Assembly: GCA_965368085.1 (NCBI GenBank)
Contig: CBDULP010000031.1
Span: 1-24,097, forward strand
Length of the DNA stretch: 24,097 nucleotides
Source of the DNA: Peptoclostridium sp965368085
GTDB lineage: Bacteria > Bacillota > Clostridia > Peptostreptococcales > Peptostreptococcaceae
Direction: 5' to 3'
The notes under the pieces were generated by a model. The model searched no databases. It worked only from the letters and a program-made list of their open reading frames with translations, and was not told the DNA's origin. A program made the position numbers and the translations under genes. Positions 8,150 to 14,257 of the stretch are shown piece by piece. The number at the start of each line of letters is the position of its first letter. Position 1 is the first letter of the stretch.

Positions 8150-8353
8150 TTACTCTATTTCTACGCTTTCACCGTCCATCTCTACAATATCCCCTGGATG
8201 AAGTTTTTTTCCTCTCCTTGTTTCAACCTCTCCATTGACCTTTACGTGTCCTTCTTTGATCATAATTTTCGACTCTCCTCCTGATGAAGTAAGGTCTGCA
8301 AATTTAAGGAGCTGGTCCAATTTTATATATTCAGAATTTATTTTAATCTTCAC
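8150..8353 (-). CDS. yaaA: S4-domain RNA-binding protein YaaA
   Basis: Protein of 67 residues that is essentially a single S4 RNA-binding domain: YIKLDQLLKFADLTSSGGESKIMI, then the VKVNGEVETRRGKKLHPGDIVE hairpin. Bacillus YaaA, in the same slot between dnaN and recF, is associated with ribosome assembly. It starts with GTG at 8353, 8 nt after AGGAGG. It is the first gene after a 292-nt gap containing a promoter and a structured leader, so it probably heads the recF-gyrase operon. Confidence 0.9.
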   Translation of the reverse strand: MKIKINSEYIKLDQLLKFADLTSSGGESKIMIKEGHVKVNGEVETRRGKKLHPGDIVEMDGESVEIE

Positions 8354-8376
8354 AAATTTATCCTCCTGTATCTAGT

Positions 8377-8439
8377 GCATCCATATGAACATACACATCG
8401 CCGTGTACGGATGCTTATTAAGTTCAAAAAACTAGAACT
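8377..8439 (-). promoter_or_regulatory. Structured mRNA leader of the yaaA-recF-gyrase operon
   Basis: Between the promoter and the yaaA ribosome site the transcript can fold into two elements. The first is AGTTC/GAACT (8421-8425 with 8435-8439). The second is an outer stem GCATCC/GGATGC (8377-8382 with 8409-8414) enclosing TACAC/GTGTA (8392-8396 with 8403-8407). No known riboswitch consensus was recognised. The downstream end of the fold lies about 10 nt before the AGGAGG, so it could affect translation initiation. Confidence 0.4.
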
Positions 8440-8448
8440 AATCAATAT

Positions 8449-8457
8449 ATTATAGCA
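8449..8457 (-). promoter_or_regulatory. Extended -10 promoter for yaaA-recF-remB-gyrBA
   Basis: On the minus strand TGCTATAAT gives a perfect -10 (8454..8449) with the extended TG motif. No good -35 is found 16-18 nt upstream, which an extended -10 can tolerate. It lies about 95 nt before the yaaA start in the only sizeable gap before this gene run. Confidence 0.6.
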
Positions 8458-8550
8458 CAAAAAAACTTACTTATCGGCATAACAGCATTAAGTAATATCT
8501 TTTGATTTTTCACAAAAACAGAGCTGAACATTACGTATTTTTTATTTAAA

Positions 8551-8592
8551 CTATTAAAAACCCAGACTATTTGACAGGCCGGGTTTTAATAG
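8551..8592 (-). terminator. Probable terminator after dnaN
   Basis: An inverted repeat pairs CTATTAAAACCC with GGGTTTTTAATAG (12 bp, one bulged base) around a 17-nt loop, 53 nt beyond the dnaN stop. The T-run on the minus strand is partly inside the stem (GGGTTTTT) and then breaks up, so efficiency is uncertain. Confidence 0.5.
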
Positions 8593-8645
8593 TTGCTTTT
8601 ATGTTGCCTGTGTTCAGGCTTTATATCGTAATATTGATTTATTCT

Positions 8646-9755
8646 TTAATTTCCAGCAGAAATTCTAACCGGAAGTATCATGTATGTATACCCCGTATCT
8701 TCCTGCGGATTTATAGTACATGGACTAAGGTTTGTATCAAAATTCATTACTATGCTCTCGCCTTCCATGACCTTGAGTGCTTCAAGCATATATCTTGAAT
8801 TAAAGGCTATCTCAATATTGCCCCCTTCAAGGTTTATCGGAAGCTCTTCATATACATTTCCCACTTCAGAATTAGAAGTTATTATCATAAGCCCATCTGT
8901 TATTGAAAATTTTATAAGATTATTTTTGCCTTCCCTTGCCAAAAGAGAGGCTCTTTCAATGCTGTTTTGAAGGTTTTTAGTATTCACAGTCACTTTAATT
9001 CTACTTTCCTTTGGAATTATTTGCTTGTAATTTATAAATTCACCTTCTAGAAGCCTGGTTATAATCCTTGTATTCTCAATTGAAAACAATGCATGTTTTT
9101 GAGTGAATGCCATTTGTATGTTTTTTTCTTCGCCGGAAACTATTCTATTTATTTCAGATAGCGTTTTTCCTGGTACTATCACATTTATATTGCCTATGTC
9201 ATTTTCAATGGCAGCTTTTTTTATAGCCAGTCTATATCCGTCAAGTGCTACTACGCTTATATCAGACCCGTCTATCTCTATAAGTTCACCCATCAAAAGA
9301 GGCTTTGTCTCGTCTTGGGATATTGCAAATACAGTTTGCCTTATCATGTTCTTTAGACAGTGTGCATTTATTTCATAGTTGAAATTGTCATCAACATCCG
9401 GAAGTTGAGGGTATTCAACTTGAGAATATCCCATTATTTTGAATTCTGAATGTTCGCATTTTATGATCACATTGTTTTTTTCATCACAATCTATTTCTAT
9501 ATACGAATCTGGAAGTTTTCTTACTATCTCGCCGAATAGACGCGAATCGATTACAACAGCACCTTCTCTTATGACCTGAGAATCGATTACGGTTTCTATG
9601 CCAAGCTCAAGGTCATTACCTGTAAGTTTTAATCTGTTATTGGCAGTTTCTATAAGTATTCCTTTAAGTATGGGCATGGTAGTTTTTGATGATACAGCTT
9701 TTTGAACTACTCCTATAGCTTGTGATAATTCTTTTTGATGACATATTATGTTCAT
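8646..9755 (-). CDS. dnaN: DNA polymerase III beta subunit (sliding clamp)
   Basis: Ring-shaped processivity clamp of 369 residues, the usual length. It begins MNIICHQKELSQAIGVVQKAVSSK and ends MILPVRI followed by four residues, both characteristic of DnaN. Family segments such as TTMPILKGILIE, LDGYRLAIKK and the C-terminal SPCTINP are present. The start at 9755 follows GGGAGG with 7 nt spacing. An upstream in-frame start would add 17 residues encoded across the ribosome site and is rejected. The 328-nt gap from dnaA contains the origin unwinding region. A probable terminator follows, so dnaN is likely separated from yaaA-recF. Confidence 0.97.
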   Translation of the reverse strand: MNIICHQKELSQAIGVVQKAVSSKTTMPILKGILIETANNRLKLTGNDLELGIETVIDSQVIREGAVVIDSRLFGEIVRKLPDSYIEIDCDEKNNVIIKCEHSEFKIMGYSQVEYPQLPDVDDNFNYEINAHCLKNMIRQTVFAISQDETKPLLMGELIEIDGSDISVVALDGYRLAIKKAAIENDIGNINVIVPGKTLSEINRIVSGEEKNIQMAFTQKHALFSIENTRIITRLLEGEFINYKQIIPKESRIKVTVNTKNLQNSIERASLLAREGKNNLIKFSITDGLMIITSNSEVGNVYEELPINLEGGNIEIAFNSRYMLEALKVMEGESIVMNFDTNLSPCTINPQEDTGYTYMILPVRISAGN

Positions 9756-9813
9756 GTGGATGCCTCCCTTTGAAAAGTTTGAAAATCTGATTGATAAAAA
9801 GAACAAAAACTGT

Positions 9814-9849
9814 TAGTAATAGTAGTAGGGGCTGTTGATATGTGGAAAA
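9814..9849 (-). other. Basal origin unwinding element: DnaA boxes, GC block and DnaA-trios
   Basis: Read toward dnaN (minus strand), two DnaA-box-like sites come first (TTTTCCACA, 9849..9841; ATATCAACA, 9841..9833). A GC-rich GCCCC block and then CTACTACTATTACTA follow. Read 3' to 5', the plus strand at 9828..9814 is GAT-GAT-GAT-AAT-GAT, five consecutive DnaA-trios. This box / GC block / trio order in the dnaA-dnaN gap is the arrangement described for Bacillus subtilis oriC, where DnaA loads on single strands and opens the duplex. Predicted site of strand opening. Confidence 0.75.
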
Positions 9850-9883
9850 CTATGTAGAACCGTTTTCAAATAGGGTTTTCCGA

Positions 9884-9998
9884 TGTTGAAAACTTGTTGA
9901 TAAGTCTGTAGATTCATAAATGGCTATTTTGGCGTGAAAAATCAGACTTTAAATATTATCAACAGTAACAGTTAATTATCAACAGGGCGTATGGATAA
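9884..9998. other. DnaA-box cluster in the dnaA-dnaN gap (downstream oriC part)
   Basis: Box-like 9-mers are TGTTGAAAA (9884-9892), TGTTGATAA (9895-9903), TTATCAACA (9956-9964 and 9976-9984) and TATGGATAA (9990-9998). Each differs from TTATCCACA or its complement by one or two bases, and three are identical TTATCAACA variants. Together with the unwinding element they form the downstream half of a bipartite origin, in the same place as Bacillus incC. Confidence 0.7.
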
Positions 9999-10032
9999 AA
10001 AAATAAGGTATATTGTTTTTTGTTTTAATTAA

Positions 10033-10066
10033 TAAAATTAATTAAAGGCTTGTTTTAAAACAAGCC
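10033..10066 (-). terminator. Probable terminator after dnaA
   Basis: A perfect 20-nt palindrome (10047-10066, arms GGCTTGTTTT and its complement) starts 17 nt past the dnaA stop. On the minus strand a T/A-rich stretch (TTTAATTAATTTTA) follows. The T-run is interrupted, so termination may be partial, leaving dnaN under mixed control. Confidence 0.6.
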
Positions 10067-10083
10067 CTGCTATTTGTTTCCTG

Positions 10084-11406
10084 TTATTCTTTGAGTTCAC
10101 CGACTATGGTATTCAATTTTTTGATTAAATCCTGGTTTGTTTTTAATGCCGTGGATATTTTTTCGTATGCGTGAATTACCGTAGTGTGGTCTCTTCCTCC
10201 AAACTCTTCTCCTATCCGAGGCAGTGAAAGATCTGTAAGCTCCCGGCAAAGATACATTGCAACCTGCCTTGGAAAAGCTATTGCTCTTGTTCTTTTTTTG
10301 GAACTGAAGTCCTCCATTTTTATATTAAAGTGTTCAGCCACTTTTTCCTTTATTATCTCCACGTTTATTTCTTGAGGCTTTGAAGGCGTGATTATATCTT
10401 TTAATGCCTCAACTGCAAGATCTAAAGAAATATCATTATTTGTAAGTGATGAGTACGCAACAACTCTTATGAGGGCCCCCTCCAGCTCTCTTATGTTGGA
10501 TTTGATATTCTTTGCAATATAAGCCATCACATCATTTTGTATTTCTATGCTTTCGCTTTGCGCCTTTTTGTGAAGTATTGCTATTCTCGTTTCAAAGTCA
10601 GGCGGCTGTATATCAGCTATAAGCCCCATTTCAAACCTTGATCTTAAACGATCTTCAAGTGTAGGTATTTCCTTTGGTGTTCTGTCGCTGGATATGATTA
10701 TCTGCTTATTGGCTTCGTGCAGCGCGTTGAAAGTATGGAAGAATTCTTCCTGTGTCCTTTCTTTGCCTGCAATAAATTGTATGTCGTCTACAAGCAGTAT
10801 ATCCACGTTCCTATACTTGTTTCTAAACTGTTCGTTTTTGTCGTCTTTTATTGAGTTTATAAGTTCATTAGTAAATTTTTCGGATGAAACATATACAACT
10901 TTCGCATTGTTATTTTGAGACAATACATGGTGTCCTATAGCATGCATAAGGTGTGTCTTTCCAAGCCCAACTCCTCCATATATGAAAAGTGGATTGTAGG
11001 CTTTTGACGGCGCTTCTGCGACAGCAACACATGCAGCATGTGCAAATCTATTGTTATTTCCTATTACAAATGTGTCGAATGTGTATTTTGGATTTAGATT
11101 TGAGTACACAGGAACTTCAATTTTTGATTTATTTCTCTTTTTTTCCTTTGCTAAAGTCTCTTTTTTTTCAATAGTAAACTGGATATTGTATTTTACCGTA
11201 GATAGCTGATTTATGGATTTTTCTACGAGATTCATATACCTTGCTTCTAATATGCCCTTCATAAAGTCATTTGGGACATACAAGAACACGGTATTGTCGC
11301 TGATCTGTAGGGGTTCAATTGGAGAAAAGAATGCATTATAGCTTGCGGGAGTGAGCTCTGTCTTTATTATTTTCAGAGCATTTTGCCATATTGTATCTAA
11401 ATTCAT
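10084..11406 (-). CDS. dnaA: Chromosomal replication initiator protein DnaA
   Basis: AAA+ initiator of 440 residues that binds DnaA boxes and melts oriC. Domain I spans roughly residues 1-80, and a short lysine-rich linker (about 80-105) forms domain II. Domain III has Walker A GGVGLGKT (144-151) and Walker B ILLVDD (203-208). Domain IV ends with the DnaA signature GGRDHTTVIHA (about 403-413). The ATG at 11406 follows GGGAGG with about 10 nt spacing. An in-frame TTG inside that ribosome site is rejected. DnaA-box variants lie just upstream of the ribosome site (TAATCAACA, 11438-11446; ATATCAACA, 11450-11458), which suggests autoregulation. Confidence 0.98.
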   Translation of the reverse strand: MNLDTIWQNALKIIKTELTPASYNAFFSPIEPLQISDNTVFLYVPNDFMKGILEARYMNLVEKSINQLSTVKYNIQFTIEKKETLAKEKKRNKSKIEVPVYSNLNPKYTFDTFVIGNNNRFAHAACVAVAEAPSKAYNPLFIYGGVGLGKTHLMHAIGHHVLSQNNNAKVVYVSSEKFTNELINSIKDDKNEQFRNKYRNVDILLVDDIQFIAGKERTQEEFFHTFNALHEANKQIIISSDRTPKEIPTLEDRLRSRFEMGLIADIQPPDFETRIAILHKKAQSESIEIQNDVMAYIAKNIKSNIRELEGALIRVVAYSSLTNNDISLDLAVEALKDIITPSKPQEINVEIIKEKVAEHFNIKMEDFSSKKRTRAIAFPRQVAMYLCRELTDLSLPRIGEEFGGRDHTTVIHAYEKISTALKTNQDLIKKLNTIVGELKE

Positions 11407-11469
11407 TATAAAAAGTCCTCCCAATTCATAAAAATTTTAATCAACAAAGATATCAACAAAAAAAGTATA

Positions 11470-11497
11470 TTTGTAAAAATGTTGAATTCATTAACAA
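11470..11497 (-). promoter_or_regulatory. Candidate dnaA promoter
   Basis: On the minus strand TTGTTA (11497..11492) is followed after 16 nt by TACAAA (11475..11470). Both hexamers are imperfect. Nothing better precedes dnaA. The DnaA-box variants between this promoter and the gene would place DnaA on the early transcribed region. Confidence 0.35.
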
Positions 11498-11520
11498 TAA
11501 GTGTGGGTAAATGGTATAAT
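11491..11520 (+). promoter_or_regulatory. Possible rightward promoter at the dnaA-proximal edge of oriC
   Basis: TTAACA (11491-11496), 18 nt, then a perfect TATAAT (11515-11520) on the plus strand. A transcript from here would run through the DnaA boxes toward rpmH. The region is very AT-rich, so chance matches are likely. Confidence 0.3.
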
Positions 11521-11907
11521 AAAATGTGAAAAACTTAGACCGTAATAAAAACAAAAACGTAAATAAACAGGATGTGGATAAACATATCAACGCCTAAAAG
11601 ACAATAAAATAAGCAATAAATGGCTATAAAATCAACTTATGCACAGTGTTATCCACAGAATGTGCATAAGTTAGTAAAAATATTTCGAATACGAATACTT
11701 ATCAACAGGCAAAAATATAATATCAAATATAGATTAAAACATCAATAGATAAACGGGAATTTATCCACAGAAATAACAGTTTGTTGATAACGAAGCCATA
11801 ATAATTAAGAAATATATCCACAAAACCTGTAATATATGCAATGTGAATGCATTGGACAATATGCATGTCTTTTAAACGAAGTACAGATTGTCTGCTTTTG
11901 TGGATAA
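11502..11907. other. Origin of replication, upstream DnaA-box cluster (oriC)
   Basis: The 639-nt dnaA-rpmH gap has no gene. Exact DnaA boxes are at 11573-11581 (minus), 11649-11657 (plus), 11761-11769 (plus) and 11899-11907 (minus). TTATGCACA-type boxes are at 11637-11645 (plus) and 11661-11669 (minus). One-mismatch sites are at 11502-11510, 11699-11707, 11782-11790 and 11814-11822. The sequence between them is strongly AT-rich. Divergent gene orientation on either side supports this as the start point of both forks. Confidence 0.9.
11634..11672. repeat. Symmetric triple DnaA-box inverted repeat
   Basis: AACTTATGCACA (11634-11645) and its perfect complement (11661-11672) flank an exact TTATCCACA (11649-11657). 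The three boxes begin at 11637, 11649 and 11661, an exact 12-nt step. The outer two face inward. Confidence 0.85.
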
Positions 11908-11938
11908 AAAAAAAGAAAATTCACATTTGAAATTTAAG

Positions 11939-11967
11939 TTGACAACACTATTTCATCCCTTTATAAT
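11939..11967 (+). promoter_or_regulatory. Consensus sigma-A promoter of rpmH
   Basis: Perfect TTGACA (11939-11944), 17-nt spacer and perfect TATAAT (11962-11967). The predicted start near 11974 leaves a leader of about 70 nt before rpmH. A fully consensus promoter suits a ribosomal protein gene. Confidence 0.9.
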
Positions 11968-12045
11968 CTATATGTATGCACTATATGAATATGTGTGTTT
12001 TTTTAAAATAGAAGAATTTAAAATTAATGAAAGGCGGTGTTTTAG

Positions 12046-12180
12046 ATGAAAAGAACTTACCAACCTAAAAAGAGACAAAGAAAGAAAGAGCATGGATTCA
12101 GAAAGAGAATGAAAACTTCAAATGGAAAGAGAATCCTAAAGAAGAGAAGAGCTAGAGGAAGAAAAAGACTTACAGCATAA
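12046..12180 (+). CDS. rpmH: Large ribosomal subunit protein bL34
   Basis: A 44-residue, very basic protein beginning MKRTYQPKKRQRKKEHGFRK and ending RGRKRLTA, the standard length and sequence pattern of L34. It is a structural component of the 50S subunit. The start is preceded by AAGGCGGTG. It is the first gene of the rightward arm, just downstream of a consensus promoter, in the universal rpmH-rnpA order. Confidence 0.97.
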   Translation: MKRTYQPKKRQRKKEHGFRKRMKTSNGKRILKKRRARGRKRLTA

Positions 12181-12205
12181 TAGTCATACTACTTATATGC
12201 AAATC

Positions 12206-12231
12206 AAAAGGCCGCGTAATGTGGCCTTTTT
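12206..12231 (+). terminator. Terminator or attenuator between rpmH and rnpA
   Basis: AAAAGGCCGC (12206-12215) pairs with GTGGCCTTTT (12221-12230) around GTAAT, one G-U pair included. A further T follows, so the T-run is mostly in the stem. It ends 41 nt before the rnpA start and no separate rnpA promoter is visible. It probably sets a high rpmH to rnpA ratio by partial termination. Confidence 0.75.
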
Positions 12232-12272
12232 GTATAATTTTTTGTAGTTGCATAATCGGAGGAAATTGGAGT

Positions 12273-12617
12273 ATGCAGTTTGAAAATGGAGTTACGTTAA
12301 GAAAAAATATGGATTTTAGGGACATATATAGGAAGGGAAAATCTTTTGCGAATAGATTTCTCGTTATATATGTTAGGAAAAATAATATTGGCCAAAACAG
12401 GATAGGTTTTTCTGTTTCGAAAAAAGTAGGCAATAGTGTTGTACGAAATAGGGTAAGAAGGTTAATGAAGGAAAGCTACAGACTTAACTGCTGCACGGTT
12501 AAGTCCGGTTATGATATAATTTTCATATCGAGGGTAGCAGCTAAAGATGCAGATTACAAGGCTGTAGAAAAAGCTATGAAAAATCTTTTTAAAAGGGCGT
12601 CAATACTAAAGGGATGA
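12273..12617 (+). CDS. rnpA: Ribonuclease P protein component
   Basis: Protein subunit of RNase P, 114 residues, assisting the catalytic RNA in removing tRNA 5' leaders. The signature RNRVRRLMKESYR is present, as is the N-terminal LRKNMDFRDIYRKGKS that forms part of the leader-binding face. The ATG at 12273 follows GGAGG with about 10 nt spacing. A longer in-frame start would be encoded by the terminator hairpin and is rejected. Its end overlaps or touches yidD. Confidence 0.96.
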   Translation: MQFENGVTLRKNMDFRDIYRKGKSFANRFLVIYVRKNNIGQNRIGFSVSKKVGNSVVRNRVRRLMKESYRLNCCTVKSGYDIIFISRVAAKDADYKAVEKAMKNLFKRASILKG

Positions 12618-12622
12618 TTTAT

Positions 12623-12853
12623 GTGAGAAGCATAAAAAAATTAGTGGCGGGTATAATCATATCCATTATACGAATTTACCAGAAGGCGATATCGCCGCTT
12701 ATAGGAAAGAACTGCAGGTTTTATCCTACTTGTTCTGAATATTCAGTACTGGCTCTTAAAAAATATGGTCCTTTCAAGGGCTCGTATCTTGCAGTTAAAA
12801 GAATATTGCGATGCAATCCGTTTAATGAGGGTGGGTACGATCCTCTATTGTAA
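12623..12853 (+). CDS. yidD: Membrane protein insertion efficiency factor YidD
   Basis: Short protein with the hallmark CRFYPTCSEYSVLALKKYG and the C-terminal RCNPFNEGGYDPLL. The family assists YidC-dependent membrane insertion and associates with the membrane through an N-terminal amphipathic helix. The GTG at 12623 has AAGGG 9 nt upstream. An ATG at 12614, overlapping the rnpA stop by 4 nt, would add three residues but has no spacing from that ribosome site. Either start is possible. Position between rnpA and yidC is the conserved one. Confidence 0.93.
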   Translation: MRSIKKLVAGIIISIIRIYQKAISPLIGKNCRFYPTCSEYSVLALKKYGPFKGSYLAVKRILRCNPFNEGGYDPLL

Positions 12854-12886
12854 AAAAATACTTAAATATTATTGGGAGGTATTATT

Positions 12887-13567
12887 TTGGCAGCAATATC
12901 AGGAGCACTGGGTTCCCTATTAAAGCTTGTGTTTGATACGGTCAACAGTTACGGGCTTGCTATTATAATTTTCACGGTTCTTGTAAAACTGGCGCTGTAT
13001 CCCCTTACGAGGGCTCAGACCAAATCGATGAAAGAAATGCAGCAGGTTCAACCAAAGATAAAGCAGATACAGGAAAAATATAAAGATAACCAACAGGTAG
13101 CGCAGCAAAAGGTCATGGAGATATACAAAGAGCATAAGATAAATCCGGCAGCGGGATGCTTGCCTCTAGTCATACAGTTCCCTATACTTATAGGTCTTTT
13201 CAATGCGCTTAGAAATCCAGCGCAATATGTATTCGAGTCACAAGAGGCATACAATGCTATAAATACAAGCTTTGCATGGCTTCCTAATCTGTCTGACCCA
13301 GATGTGATAATGGTTGGTGGATTGGCACTGCCGTGGATATTGCCAATACTTGCGGCAATAACAACATATCTGGCTTCTGCCATGATGAACGCTAAGCAGT
13401 CGGCTGGCAAGAAAGACACTACACAACTTATGATGCTGTATTTTTTCCCGTTAATGATACTTTGGTGGGGAAGAAGTTTTCCAGCAGGACTTACTCTGTA
13501 CTGGGTTGTCAGCAACGTATTCCAGATAGCACAGCAGTATTTTATAATGAAGCCGGATAAGAATTAA
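12887..13567 (+). CDS. yidC: YidC/Oxa1-family membrane protein insertase
   Basis: Insertase of 226 residues that integrates membrane proteins alone or with SecYEG. Hydrophobic segments lie near residues 23-41, 93-113, 150-172 and 183-222, matching the conserved five-helix core. A charged cytoplasmic coiled hairpin (TKSMKEMQQVQPKIKQIQEKY) follows the first helix. Lys34 in the first helix occupies the place of the catalytic-groove arginine. The start is TTG at 12887, 7 nt after GGGAGG. There is no lipoprotein signal, unlike Bacillus SpoIIIJ, and no large extracellular domain. Confidence 0.95.
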   Translation: MAAISGALGSLLKLVFDTVNSYGLAIIIFTVLVKLALYPLTRAQTKSMKEMQQVQPKIKQIQEKYKDNQQVAQQKVMEIYKEHKINPAAGCLPLVIQFPILIGLFNALRNPAQYVFESQEAYNAINTSFAWLPNLSDPDVIMVGGLALPWILPILAAITTYLASAMMNAKQSAGKKDTTQLMMLYFFPLMILWWGRSFPAGLTLYWVVSNVFQIAQQYFIMKPDKN

Positions 13568-13579
13568 GGAGGCGGTTAT

Positions 13580-14206
13580 ATGAGATTTGTAGAGTCTACA
13601 GGGAAAACCATTGAAGAAGCTCTAGGAAAAGCGCTAGAAGAACTAAAGGCCACCTTGGAAGAAGTTGAATATGAGGTTTTAGCGGAGCCGACAAAGGGAT
13701 TTCTTGGCCTTATAGGTGGAAAGGCCGGAAAGATAAAGGTCACTTTGAAAGACAGAAGTGACGATGTTGCAAAGGATTTTATAAATGATATACTAAGATG
13801 CATGGACGTGGATCTTACTCCAGAAATAGAAAAAGAAGGCTCAATTCTAAACATAAGGCTTGATGGGGATGGAAACCAAATGGGTCACATGATAGGAAGA
13901 AGAGGAGAAACACTTGATGCTCTTCAGTTTCTTACAAACCTCGTAGTGAATAAAAACAGCAAAGAACATGTAAAGGTACTTATGGATGTTGGAGACTACA
14001 GGCAAAAAAGAGAAGAATCACTCATAAGATTCAGCAAAAAGATGGCAAGGGCGGCAGTCAAGCGTAAAAGGCCTATAAAGCTTGAGCCTATGAATCCTTA
14101 TGAGAGAAGAATAATACATGCAGCGCTTCAGAGCGATCCATATGTTAGGACTTACAGCGAAGGCGATGAACCTAATAGGAGAGTTGTAATAGCAATCAAG
14201 AAATAG
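13580..14206 (+). CDS. jag: RNA-binding protein Jag/KhpB (Jag-N, KH, R3H)
   Basis: Protein of 208 residues with three domains: Jag-N (about 1-50), a KH domain with loop GRRG near residue 105, and a C-terminal R3H domain (ERRIIHAALQSD). It binds RNA. In other Firmicutes KhpB pairs with KhpA and affects cell division and envelope synthesis. AAGGAGG precedes the ATG by about 7 nt. It directly follows yidC (12 nt), as in most relatives, and is followed by a terminator, so rnpA-yidD-yidC-jag probably forms one unit. Confidence 0.94.
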   Translation: MRFVESTGKTIEEALGKALEELKATLEEVEYEVLAEPTKGFLGLIGGKAGKIKVTLKDRSDDVAKDFINDILRCMDVDLTPEIEKEGSILNIRLDGDGNQMGHMIGRRGETLDALQFLTNLVVNKNSKEHVKVLMDVGDYRQKREESLIRFSKKMARAAVKRKRPIKLEPMNPYERRIIHAALQSDPYVRTYSEGDEPNRRVVIAIKK

Positions 14207-14235
14207 CCCCTACATTTTGTAGTGGCTTTATTTTT
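14205..14235 (+). terminator. Terminator after jag
   Basis: AGCCCCTAC pairs with GTAGTGGCT (one C-T mismatch) around ATTTT, then TTATTTTT follows. The stem starts inside the jag stop codon. Termination may be partial because no clear promoter for mnmE is visible in the remaining 22 nt. Confidence 0.7.
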
Positions 14236-14257
14236 GTTGAAAAAGAAGGTGACACTA

